From assembly GCF_000022485.1 (NCBI RefSeq), contig NC_012623.1, positions 1,762,501 through 1,826,500 of the forward strand: a stretch of DNA of 64,000 bases. Direction: 5' to 3'. Each line of letters starts with the position of its first letter. The first letter of the stretch is position 1. Below the pieces are notes generated by a model, which was not told where the DNA came from, did not search any database, and was given only the letters and a program-made list of their open reading frames with translations. The translations under genes and the position numbers were made by a program. Source of the DNA: Sulfolobus islandicus Y.N.15.51 (lineage in GTDB: Archaea; Thermoproteota; Thermoprotei_A; Sulfolobales; Sulfolobaceae). Of this stretch, positions 24,899-32,732 are shown piece after piece.

Positions 24899-26260
24899 TT
24901 ACGGTAATTTATCTACAATATATACTTTTTTAAGTTTCTTATAGAATGCTACCTTAGAATTAACGAAATTTAATAATTCTTCTTCTAAACCACTCCTTCT
25001 TTCCTTAACTATTACATAAGCTACTGGTTTCTGCCCTAAATTGCCCTCATCCTCTCCTAGTACTTTAGCGTCTATAACCATTTCGTGTGTTTTTAATATG
25101 TCTTCAAGATCCCTAGGGAATATTGGATATCCCTTATACTTTAACATCCTTTTCTTAACCCCTCTGAAGTAAAGTAGACCTCTCTCATCCATGGTAACTA
25201 AATCGCCCGTCTTAAGCCAGTCTCCTTCAAATACTTTTTTTGTCTCACTTTGATCCTTATATCCTAACATGACCCAAGGAGATTTGACCCATAACTCTCC
25301 GACTTCTCCTATTTTGGCTTCCTTTCCATCATCCTTAACAATCTTTATTTCTACACTGGGTAAGGGTTTTCCTATGGTCAATATTCCAGCGTATTCCTTT
25401 GGTTGATAAGTTACTCCTAGACATTCTGTGCAGCCGTAAGCTTGCAATAAATCCTTTCCATATTTTTCCTTAAAGGACTTTAAGGTATTGAGAGATAGGG
25501 GTGCAGCAGAGCTTATGCAAAGCTCTAGACTGCTTAAATCGGCGTTTTCTGAGAGTAAAGAATCATAAATCATTGGAACGGTGGATAGGTAGTTTATTCT
25601 ATACGTCTGTATGGCATTAATTAGTTCTTTAACGTTAAACTTCCTCATTACATAAACTGTTCCGCCAGATTTTATGGTTATTCCAAATATGCTATTACCT
25701 AAGACGTGAGCTAAGGGAACTGTTAACACTGATCTTACCTCTTGTATCTGTGATGTGTTATAACTCTCCTCAATGTTCTTTATTACCCTTCTAGGACTAT
25801 GTAATACTTGCATTGTCTTTCCTGCTATTCCAGCATAATAATAGATTAGCCCAGCCTCATTATCCTTATACTCGTAAGGTTCCCTTATCTCCTCCTTCTT
25901 TTGTAATTGCGTAATTACCTTATAGCCCTTTAAAATGTCTTTTTCTCTATTGTAAATTTCGTCATCTGTAATTACCACTGCAGGTTTTGCATCTTCTAAA
26001 ATAAATTTGAGGTCTTCTGCTGAGGTTAATGGGTCTAACGCTATTATTTTCGACCCTGCCCAGAATGCAGCTAAATAAGCGAGAATTGAGGGAATTGAAT
26101 TATACATCAAGTGTACTACAGTCTCCCCAGCTGAAAAGTTTGAGGCTATGCTGGATATTTCCTCTATTACGTCATTATAAGTTAACATTTTTTCCCCTAT
26201 CAAGAACGCTTTAGATGGATTAGTCTTACCTTTTTCATATAGTAAGGTAGCTAAGCTCAC
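24899..26260 (-). CDS. Degenerate ANL-superfamily acyl-CoA synthetase
   Basis: This 453-aa protein is related to AMP-forming acyl-CoA synthetases but is shorter than the usual 500-560 aa and has lost two key sites. The P-loop YTSGTTGxPKG is replaced by YYYAGIAGKTM (residues 140-150). The sequence stops at IVDKLP, exactly before the A10 motif that carries the adenylation lysine. Other parts are intact: AYGCTECLG, KTGDLVTMDERG, and the hinge region. It is therefore probably unable to make acyl-adenylates but may do CoA transfer, bind acyl-CoA, or act as a subunit. It starts with GTG and is co-transcribed with the thioesterase. Confidence 0.7.
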   Translation of the reverse strand: MSLATLLYEKGKTNPSKAFLIGEKMLTYNDVIEEISSIASNFSAGETVVHLMYNSIPSILAYLAAFWAGSKIIALDPLTSAEDLKFILEDAKPAVVITDDEIYNREKDILKGYKVITQLQKKEEIREPYEYKDNEAGLIYYYAGIAGKTMQVLHSPRRVIKNIEESYNTSQIQEVRSVLTVPLAHVLGNSIFGITIKSGGTVYVMRKFNVKELINAIQTYRINYLSTVPMIYDSLLSENADLSSLELCISSAAPLSLNTLKSFKEKYGKDLLQAYGCTECLGVTYQPKEYAGILTIGKPLPSVEIKIVKDDGKEAKIGEVGELWVKSPWVMLGYKDQSETKKVFEGDWLKTGDLVTMDERGLLYFRGVKKRMLKYKGYPIFPRDLEDILKTHEMVIDAKVLGEDEGNLGQKPVAYVIVKERRSGLEEELLNFVNSKVAFYKKLKKVYIVDKLP

Positions 26261-26295
26261 ATATGTTATTTACAAAATGAAATTAATAAACTTAA

Positions 26296-27081
26296 TTATT
26301 CTTCATAGACGCTCTCAAAGTATTTATTAGCTAATGGTGTGAGAGAATCATAGATGTTTTTAAATAGTTTATACGCTTCATACCCTATCCAATTATTCGG
26401 TAAGAGTTCTTCAGGTAATCCAGGATCTATGTGAAGAAATTTCCTATACTCGTGAAGTATTGTTATCTTATTTACGAAAGCTTCAGCTGGCGATAGTTTA
26501 TCTATTTTATTCAACAATCCTATCCACTTACTTATGAACTCCTTATACTTTAACTCTATTTCACTTAAATTCCAGCACGTCCTTATTATGATCTGCGGGT
26601 CTTGTGGAAAATAGGCTATGAATAAGTAGACCTTTCCTCCATCTTTCCAATATTTCTCTATCATCTCATTTACTACATCTTCTAAAGGATTAGGGGAAAC
26701 CCACGTTGATGAGGCCAAGGTTCCAAAACCTAACCACTTTAATTCTCTTCTTATTTTATTCCTTAACGCCTTATTATCCTCGCCGAAATTATACACTACT
26801 ACCCTCCATTTCCCGTCCCAATGTCCGAATCTCCACTCCTTAACCCTCCTTATCGCAGTCTCGAACTTTAACAGTGTCTCTTGAGAAAACGTATAACTAC
26901 CTCTATTTACACTAGTTATTAACCCTTCTCGTTTTAATCTATGCAACGTAGTTCTGACTGCACTATTAGTGAAGCCAAAGGGTCCGACTAATTTTACTAG
27001 ACTTCTAGCCCTTATTGCACCATTCTTCTTACTCAAATTATAGTCTCCAAGAATCGTAAAAATCAACGTCTTTAATTTCAT
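26296..27081 (-). CDS. PaaX-family transcriptional regulator
   Basis: This 261-aa protein has the PaaX layout: an N-terminal winged helix (residues 1-70, with TNSAVRTTLHRLKREGLI), a central domain (WDGKWRVVVYNF, LGFGTLASSTWVSP) and a helical C-terminal domain. PaaX represses phenylacetate catabolism in bacteria and releases DNA when it binds phenylacetyl-CoA. Here it is the only recognisable regulator of the island of CoA-ligase and beta-oxidation genes, so an acyl- or aryl-CoA effector is likely. It sits upstream of the degenerate synthetase and thioesterase on the same strand. A dyad lies between its TATA box and start. Confidence 0.82.
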   Translation of the reverse strand: MKLKTLIFTILGDYNLSKKNGAIRARSLVKLVGPFGFTNSAVRTTLHRLKREGLITSVNRGSYTFSQETLLKFETAIRRVKEWRFGHWDGKWRVVVYNFGEDNKALRNKIRRELKWLGFGTLASSTWVSPNPLEDVVNEMIEKYWKDGGKVYLFIAYFPQDPQIIIRTCWNLSEIELKYKEFISKWIGLLNKIDKLSPAEAFVNKITILHEYRKFLHIDPGLPEELLPNNWIGYEAYKLFKNIYDSLTPLANKYFESVYEE

Positions 27082-27097
27082 ACTATGTCAATATTAT

Positions 27098-27118
27098 CTT
27101 TAGCGCAAAGATTTAAAT
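27098..27118 (-). promoter_or_regulatory. Promoter and candidate operator of the PaaX-like gene
   Basis: ATTTAAAT (27111-27118) is a TATA box centred about 34 bases before the ATG, predicting a start near 27088. CTTT-AGCGC-AAAG (27098-27110), a short inverted repeat, lies between TATA box and transcription start, where a repressor would block transcription. Autoregulation is inferred. Confidence 0.4.
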
Positions 27119-27164
27119 GATTGTCTTCGTTTTATAGAAAATCATATTAAAAATATTTAAATAT

Positions 27165-28259
27165 TTAATATCCACTACATGCCATAAATACTGGAGTAAT
27201 GAACTCTTCTGGGGAGGCACCTATAATTTCGTATCCGTTTTTCATTAGCTTTAAAACTCTATTTTTAGCTACTTCAAAATCATCACATGTTAACTCTATC
27301 AGTTCCTTGGTTATGTCCTCATCTAGATCTGGAGGAACTAATCCAAAGTCACCCGTGATCATCACATCTTTAATTCTATTATTATCATCTAACGCTAATG
27401 AAGCTTGGACAAGTTTCCTGTACTTCTTCTGGGCAAACCTATACTCATAACCTCTGTTCTTTGTAATGAATTTTCCAGTAGACCTTCTGAAGATAAAACC
27501 CTCTGATTTTAATATGTTTAAATATTTCCTCCAAACGTTCTCCTCCTCATCAGATAATTCTTCCGTTTCTACCTTTGCGTTAAATTCTTTACTTATAGCC
27601 TTCACTAAGGCTTCTTTAAAGTCTCCTAGTTTTGGGGTTAAGTTTCCGTCTATTTCTATTGCTGCAAAGTACTCTTCTGGTTTTTTAATTGCCTTATCTG
27701 CGAATTTCTCTGGAGGGATGTTAAGGATCTTGAAGGGTAATTCTGGATCGGGTTTCCATAAGTTCGTGAAGCCATTGAAAAATACTACTTCTCTTTTATC
27801 GTTTAATATGCTAACTCCAGTTCCGCATAACTTCTTCCCTTTTACCCTTATATCGTTAGGGCTAACGTACTCAGCGTTTGTAACTCCAAGATTTTTCACA
27901 GTATCAAGGAACACTCTACCCACTAGAATATCGTAAGCTTCTGCGGAATTCTTAAAGACCTTTTGTGGAAAAATTATAGCCCATCCGCCGGTAATCTTAT
28001 CCATGAATATATTACCCATTCCCAGCTTCCATCTTCTAACTAATTCTACATTATATTTCGTAACATTATCTAGTTTAACCTCTTTATCAACATCTTGGTA
28101 ATAACCTAAATAAGAGAAAGGTCTGCTGAATCCTTCCATTACTATCAGTGTAGGAGGCATTTCTTTCAATTCACCAGTTGAATATGCGTATGAGAGTATT
28201 GAGGCTAGGTTAAAAATTTGGGGATCCGCTCCCTCGAAGTATAACAACCTTATATTCAT
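27165..28259 (-). CDS. Lipoate-protein ligase-like protein (1)
   Basis: This 364-aa protein belongs to the LplA/BPL fold. The N-terminal region has a variant of the lipoate-binding RRxxGGG motif (VRRWKLGMG), and residues near 150 read NDIRVKGKKLCGTG, containing the conserved lysine K-K of N-D-x-x-x-x-G-K-K. The C-terminal 120 residues resemble the accessory domain of LplA. The enzyme would attach lipoate (or octanoate) to E2 or GcvH proteins using ATP. Because GGG is changed to GMG, activity is uncertain. It stands apart from neighbours and may serve the 2-oxoacid dehydrogenase locus at 61.7 kb. Confidence 0.65.
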   Translation of the reverse strand: MNIRLLYFEGADPQIFNLASILSYAYSTGELKEMPPTLIVMEGFSRPFSYLGYYQDVDKEVKLDNVTKYNVELVRRWKLGMGNIFMDKITGGWAIIFPQKVFKNSAEAYDILVGRVFLDTVKNLGVTNAEYVSPNDIRVKGKKLCGTGVSILNDKREVVFFNGFTNLWKPDPELPFKILNIPPEKFADKAIKKPEEYFAAIEIDGNLTPKLGDFKEALVKAISKEFNAKVETEELSDEEENVWRKYLNILKSEGFIFRRSTGKFITKNRGYEYRFAQKKYRKLVQASLALDDNNRIKDVMITGDFGLVPPDLDEDITKELIELTCDDFEVAKNRVLKLMKNGYEIIGASPEEFITPVFMACSGY

Positions 28260-28377
28260 ATGATTTAATAATTACGTTAACTTATATATTTTGCGGACAA
28301 TCTTTATTAAAATAAATTCTGTATTTCATGATATATTAAATTCTGTAAAAAATCAGTTTTAGTTAGATACTATGAAT

Positions 28378-29925
28378 TCATCCTAATTCTTTCAGCTTAT
28401 ATTTTTGTATTTTACCGCTCTCAGTCTTAGGAAGTGAGGTAACGAATTTCACTTCCCTTGGATATGCATGTCTTGAGTACTTTTCCCTTACGAAGTTAAT
28501 TATCTCATTCGCTAAATCACTTGAGGGCTTATAATTTGGCTTTAAAACTACGTAAGCTTTAATTATCTTTCCCTTAACTGGGTCATCTACTCCTATTACC
28601 GCTGCTTCCATAATTGCAGGATGTTGTATTAGAACACTTTCTATTTCAAATGGACTCGCCCTATATCCTGACACCTTTATTACCTCATCCTCTCTCCCGA
28701 TGAACCAGAAGTACCCATCCTTATCTATTTCTGCAGCATCACCGGTTAAATACCAATCTCCTTTAAATACCTTCTTAGTTCTCTCTTCGTCATTTATATA
28801 ACCTAAGAAATAGAATCCCTCACAATTCTTGTTAACTGCTATTACTCCATCGATTACAGTGACCTGATATCCTGGTGCAGGTAATCCCATACTGCCCGGT
28901 TTAACGTCAGCCTCATAACCCCAGCCGTTATAAACTACCATTCCAGATTCAGTTTGACCGTAATGGTCCTTGATCATGAAGCCTAAATTTTCCTTAAACC
29001 ACCTTATAACTTCTGGATTTAATGGTTCTCCTGCAGAGCTAGCTCTAGTAATCCTTAAGTTAAATTTTTTAGGCTCTTTTACAGTTCCCATTATCATCCT
29101 ATAAGCAGTTGGCACGAAAGCGAAATTAGAAATTTTAAAATCTTCAATGAATTTCAGAGTATCTTCAGGAGAGAATAGCTTATCGAAAAATATTACAGTT
29201 TTCCCGAATATTATAGGAGATATTATCCCTACTCCGAGGCCATAAGCCCAACCTGGGTCTGCTGGAGTCCAGAATACGTCATCTTCTCTTAAACCAATAC
29301 CGTACTTTATGTAAACATATAGGCTATAAAGTGTTCTGAAGTTTTGTAATGCTCCCTTAGGCCTCCCCGTAGTACCAGAAGTGTATTGTAAGCCAGAGGG
29401 ATCGTCGTATGAGATCTTCTCCCATTCCTCTCTCCTCAACATATCATAAGATATGGCTTCATCAAGGGATACAGAATTTCCTGTCTTTCCTGGAAATGTA
29501 ATTATATTATTGAACATGTCCTTGATTTTATCGTACTGATCATCTTGTGCTAGTATAACTTTAGGCTTTCTATCTCTAGTCCTCATCTCTATTGCAGCAG
29601 GTCCGAAAGCCGTGAATAAAGGCTCATATATTACTCCTAATATCCAGCTAGAAACTAAATAAACTACTTGTTCAACTTTCTTAGATGCTAGACAAGCTAC
29701 TACGTCACCTTTCTTTACCTTAAATTGATGTCTTAAAAACGCACTTAGTCTCTGAGCTTTGTCTTTTAATTGGGAGTATGATAGGGATTCCTTATCCCAT
29801 TTACTATCTACTCTGAATACTGCTGTATCGCTACTATCCCTTATTAACTTATCCCTAAAATCCTTGCCAAAGTAATTTTTTACCTCATTCCAACTAAAAT
29901 TTCTGACTAATTCTTCATATTTCAT
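28378..29925 (-). CDS. AMP-forming acyl-CoA synthetase, acetyl-CoA synthetase-like
   Basis: This 515-aa protein has a complete set of ANL motifs: LQYTSGTTGRPKG for ATP, YGQTESG (A5), LTGDAAEIDKDGYFWFIGREDE (A7-A8, split here by hinge residues), and the A10 lysine in LPKTESGKIQK at the end. It activates a carboxylic acid to the acyl-CoA through an acyl-adenylate. Compared with acetyl-CoA synthetases it lacks the N-terminal extension, so the substrate is likely a medium or branched acid. A 34-residue gap to the SCP2 gene upstream on the same strand suggests a shared message. Confidence 0.82.
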   Translation of the reverse strand: MKYEELVRNFSWNEVKNYFGKDFRDKLIRDSSDTAVFRVDSKWDKESLSYSQLKDKAQRLSAFLRHQFKVKKGDVVACLASKKVEQVVYLVSSWILGVIYEPLFTAFGPAAIEMRTRDRKPKVILAQDDQYDKIKDMFNNIITFPGKTGNSVSLDEAISYDMLRREEWEKISYDDPSGLQYTSGTTGRPKGALQNFRTLYSLYVYIKYGIGLREDDVFWTPADPGWAYGLGVGIISPIIFGKTVIFFDKLFSPEDTLKFIEDFKISNFAFVPTAYRMIMGTVKEPKKFNLRITRASSAGEPLNPEVIRWFKENLGFMIKDHYGQTESGMVVYNGWGYEADVKPGSMGLPAPGYQVTVIDGVIAVNKNCEGFYFLGYINDEERTKKVFKGDWYLTGDAAEIDKDGYFWFIGREDEVIKVSGYRASPFEIESVLIQHPAIMEAAVIGVDDPVKGKIIKAYVVLKPNYKPSSDLANEIINFVREKYSRHAYPREVKFVTSLPKTESGKIQKYKLKELG

Positions 29926-29972
29926 TAGACTAGTATTTGATAAAAAACTTAATAAGCTTATGTTAACATTTT

Positions 29973-30362
29973 TTACATAATTTCCAGATCGTTAGTCAAT
30001 CCCTTAGCTCTTATTATACTCGCAATGTTAACTGCAGCTCTAATATGTCTTAATAAATTGAGCCTATCACCCTTAATTAATTTAAGCTTACCAGCTAGTA
30101 AGGCTACTGCTAAGTCTAATTCGCCTAACAATATGGACTTCCATATATCATAATCCCCTTCAATTATATAGTCAGCACCTCCATCTTCTTCAACTCCTAG
30201 GCACTTCCCTGCCTTTATATTTACCTTAAATTTCATATCATTATTTTTCACATTTCTTAATATAAATAATATATCCCAGTTCCACGACCTTATCTCATCT
30301 ATCTCAATATTATTTATCTCATTACATAATTTCTCAGCCCATTCAAGACTAGGAAATTTCAT
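29973..30362 (-). CDS. SCP2-domain protein (single domain)
   Basis: This 129-aa protein has the sterol carrier protein 2 pattern: a beta sheet (FKVNIKAGKCLGV, ADYIIEGDYDIWKSILLGELDL) followed by the helix AVALLAGKLKLIKGDRLNLL. The sequence LLAGKLKLIKG matches the conserved part of SCP2 domains. SCP2 binds lipid or acyl-CoA in a hydrophobic tunnel and presents it to enzymes. The gene lies between the acyl-CoA synthetase and the 465-aa protein, which suggests that all act on the same hydrophobic substrate. A second SCP2-type protein is encoded at 44.9 kb. Confidence 0.7.
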   Translation of the reverse strand: MKFPSLEWAEKLCNEINNIEIDEIRSWNWDILFILRNVKNNDMKFKVNIKAGKCLGVEEDGGADYIIEGDYDIWKSILLGELDLAVALLAGKLKLIKGDRLNLLRHIRAAVNIASIIRAKGLTNDLEIM

Positions 30363-30375
30363 TATTTATCGCACC

Positions 30376-31773
30376 TTAATGCCATATCTCAAAATGTCTT
30401 AATATATTCTCAGTAAGTACTTCTTCCTTGTAGTATTTTTTATAGAAGTCTATATCTAAGTGATGAACTTGTATCGCCATTGGTATCCATATTGGGTCAA
30501 CTCTAGGGAACATTCCATATTTTGCTACTGAGTAATCTATAAACGATATTACAGCTTCCTTTATATCTTCTTTAACTTTAATCTTCTCATCTCTTCTAAG
30601 CATTTCGTAAATGTCTCTCTTCCATGCTACTAGATTAGGATCCCTATTGGGGCTCCATATTCCATCATATTCTAAGTTGTTTGGCTCCTTATATTTGCCA
30701 TACTTTATGTCAAGGAAAGCCTCTACTAATTCCCTACCATTCTTATAGGATGAATCCTTACAGCCCTCTATTATAGAAAAGCTCATTTTAACGTTCTTTA
30801 TTCCGACCTTATACGGCCAGATTCTCTTACTTTTCTCTGGAGGTTGACAAACTACAGCCCCTGCTTCCTCTAAACCCCTAAATTGAGGTGCAAATGCACC
30901 CATTATAGTATAATCGTAAATTCCACCAAAAATCCAATCGCCAAGACCTATAGCCTCGCTTATTAATCTTACGTTTTGAACTGAAGTTCCTACAACTACT
31001 CCAGCTACTGCACCTATTGCCCTATCTAATAGATCCATTGTCATTGGTATCTGGGAGGATAAAATCCCTTTATCTACTAATCTCTTCATCACCCCATTTT
31101 GATCTGCAAGTTGACCAGTGTTATCGTCAATTATGGGAACTCTTTCATATTCAAAATAGTGGAACAGTATATTAACTATCACCCTCGACGCGTCATATAT
31201 GGGAAGCAATAAAGTACTGCCATTTTCGTTAAAGTTCTTATTAAATACCATTGCGAAGGGTAATGTACCAGCTAAGTCAGTTCTCCCATTAGCTAACTTA
31301 ATGGAATAATTCTTATACCAATCTACTATTTTTCCCAGATCTTCTTCACTTTCGATTTCATATATCTTTGAGGCTTGTGGAGGTTTATAGAAGTAAACTC
31401 CATCATCAATTATATAAATTAGATCAAGAGCTTGATCATTATCTGGACCAGGTATCGTTCTTCCAGTAGCGTAAATGAAGGTTGCAACATTATTGCTAAC
31501 TCCTAAATCTGCTAAGATTAACCCATTTGGACCTGCGGCAGCCCAAGTAATTAAAGCATTCTCTACATCAGATAAGGGTATGGGCTTCTTTTGGGACTTA
31601 AACTCTAATAATCCTTTAGGATACTCAACCACCAAATTTCCTTTTCTAATAGCCTCTCCAGTATCATATCTATATCCCAGCCCGAATCTCCTACTTCTAA
31701 CGTGGGCTAGTTGTTTCATTAAGGATTCGTTCCACACTCTTCTTAATAGTTCCCTCTCCTTTTCAGATATCAT
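30376..31773 (-). CDS. Conserved hypothetical protein, possibly nitroreductase-fold
   Basis: This 465-aa protein is not recognised with certainty. The pattern ITWAAAGPNG near residue 70 and TSVQNVRLISEAIGLGDWIFGG near residue 265 (two pieces) resemble the FMN-binding elements of nitroreductase-type proteins, which would make it a flavin-dependent oxidoreductase. It has no signal peptide or membrane span. It is 13 bases upstream of the SCP2 gene and on the same strand as the acyl-CoA synthetase, so it probably acts on the same lipid-like or acyl substrate. Other folds are possible. Confidence 0.45.
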   Translation of the reverse strand: MISEKERELLRRVWNESLMKQLAHVRSRRFGLGYRYDTGEAIRKGNLVVEYPKGLLEFKSQKKPIPLSDVENALITWAAAGPNGLILADLGVSNNVATFIYATGRTIPGPDNDQALDLIYIIDDGVYFYKPPQASKIYEIESEEDLGKIVDWYKNYSIKLANGRTDLAGTLPFAMVFNKNFNENGSTLLLPIYDASRVIVNILFHYFEYERVPIIDDNTGQLADQNGVMKRLVDKGILSSQIPMTMDLLDRAIGAVAGVVVGTSVQNVRLISEAIGLGDWIFGGIYDYTIMGAFAPQFRGLEEAGAVVCQPPEKSKRIWPYKVGIKNVKMSFSIIEGCKDSSYKNGRELVEAFLDIKYGKYKEPNNLEYDGIWSPNRDPNLVAWKRDIYEMLRRDEKIKVKEDIKEAVISFIDYSVAKYGMFPRVDPIWIPMAIQVHHLDIDFYKKYYKEEVLTENILRHFEIWH

Positions 31774-31873
31774 ATATATTTAACTATGCAAACTTCTTTT
31801 TAAAACTTTATTCTTCTCCGAGAATTTATGATTAAAGTTTATTAAGCTAAAAAAGAGACATATATATGGGAAT

Positions 31874-32656
31874 ATGAAGGGTAAACTAAACGTAAACCAA
31901 GTATTTGCCATGCCTGGTAACGCTCCTCTATATTTGAAACCACCAGCCTATTATAGGGATTGCCCAATACTGATGGGAGTATTTAAGGGAAATCCAGACG
32001 GAATTATTGAAACAATACCAGATAACTTAGACTTAGTAACATTAGGAGATAATAAGCCATTGTTCCTCTATTTCCAAGCGTATTACCCATTTTCAAGCCT
32101 TTACGGATCATACAACGAAGTTGTATTAGCCCCCTTAGTCCTTTACCAAAATCAGCCCCATCTCTTCATTTCATACATTTACGTGGATAATGACGCTGCT
32201 CTTACTGCTGGTAGGGAGATATGGGGATTTCCTAAGAAGTTTGCTAATATGAAATTAGAAATAAAGGGAGAGAGCGTAGAGGCAAGTTTAGAAAGACCAA
32301 CTGGAAGAAAGTTAATAAGTGCCCAAATGAGGATTGAGAGGCAGGCGAAACTAGAGGAATTGCAATCAACTGGAATTGGTTCGTCTCCAACTCTTCTCCT
32401 TAAAATAATTCCTAATCCAGATGCTGAATCTAAACCTTCAATAGAATTAGTTAAAGTTGAAGTTAAAATGATGCCTAGAGTTTCAACGAGTGATAATTCC
32501 TTGGAATTATGGACTGGGAAATTATTACTAAACTTCGTGGAGGAAAGTTTAACGGATCCCTTATTTAAATTCGGTCCAGTGGAATTAGTAAGTGCCTATT
32601 TCGGAAGATTTGACATGATACTGCCACCTGGAAAAGTTATATATAAATATATTTAA
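31874..32656 (+). CDS. Acetoacetate decarboxylase-family protein
   Basis: This 260-aa protein is a member of the acetoacetate decarboxylase (ADC) family. Residues 117-122 read WGFPKK; K121 aligns with the Schiff-base lysine of the Clostridium enzyme and K122 with the neighbouring lysine that lowers its pKa. The usual reaction is acetoacetate to acetone and CO2. The next gene is an acyl-CoA synthetase, and a remnant of acetoacetyl-CoA synthetase lies at 58 kb, so the locus handles beta-keto acids. Members of the family also decarboxylate or hydrate other substrates, so the substrate is not certain. The gene starts its own plus-strand transcript. Confidence 0.78.
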   Translation: MKGKLNVNQVFAMPGNAPLYLKPPAYYRDCPILMGVFKGNPDGIIETIPDNLDLVTLGDNKPLFLYFQAYYPFSSLYGSYNEVVLAPLVLYQNQPHLFISYIYVDNDAALTAGREIWGFPKKFANMKLEIKGESVEASLERPTGRKLISAQMRIERQAKLEELQSTGIGSSPTLLLKIIPNPDAESKPSIELVKVEVKMMPRVSTSDNSLELWTGKLLLNFVEESLTDPLFKFGPVELVSAYFGRFDMILPPGKVIYKYI

Positions 32657-32732
32657 GTGTTTAATTTTTTATTCTATAAACCTAAAGCTTGATAGTAAAC
32701 TTTATATATTTTTTTAAACTATTATTAGTATA

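Noticed and set aside
27199-27936. Plus-strand open frames opposite the lipoate ligase-like gene
   Set aside because: Shadow frames without start signals; the minus strand has conserved NDI...GKK motif.
27165-28259. Biotin-protein ligase for the lipoate ligase-like gene
   Set aside because: The N-D-x-x-x-x-G-K-K motif and the accessory C-terminal domain fit lipoate ligases better; no biotin carrier or carboxylase gene is nearby.
28276-29967. GTTAAC palindromes near several gene starts (28276, 29962, 42168, 61656) as a shared operator
   Set aside because: Six-base palindromes are common in AT-rich DNA and their distance from the TATA boxes differs each time; no longer consensus could be drawn.
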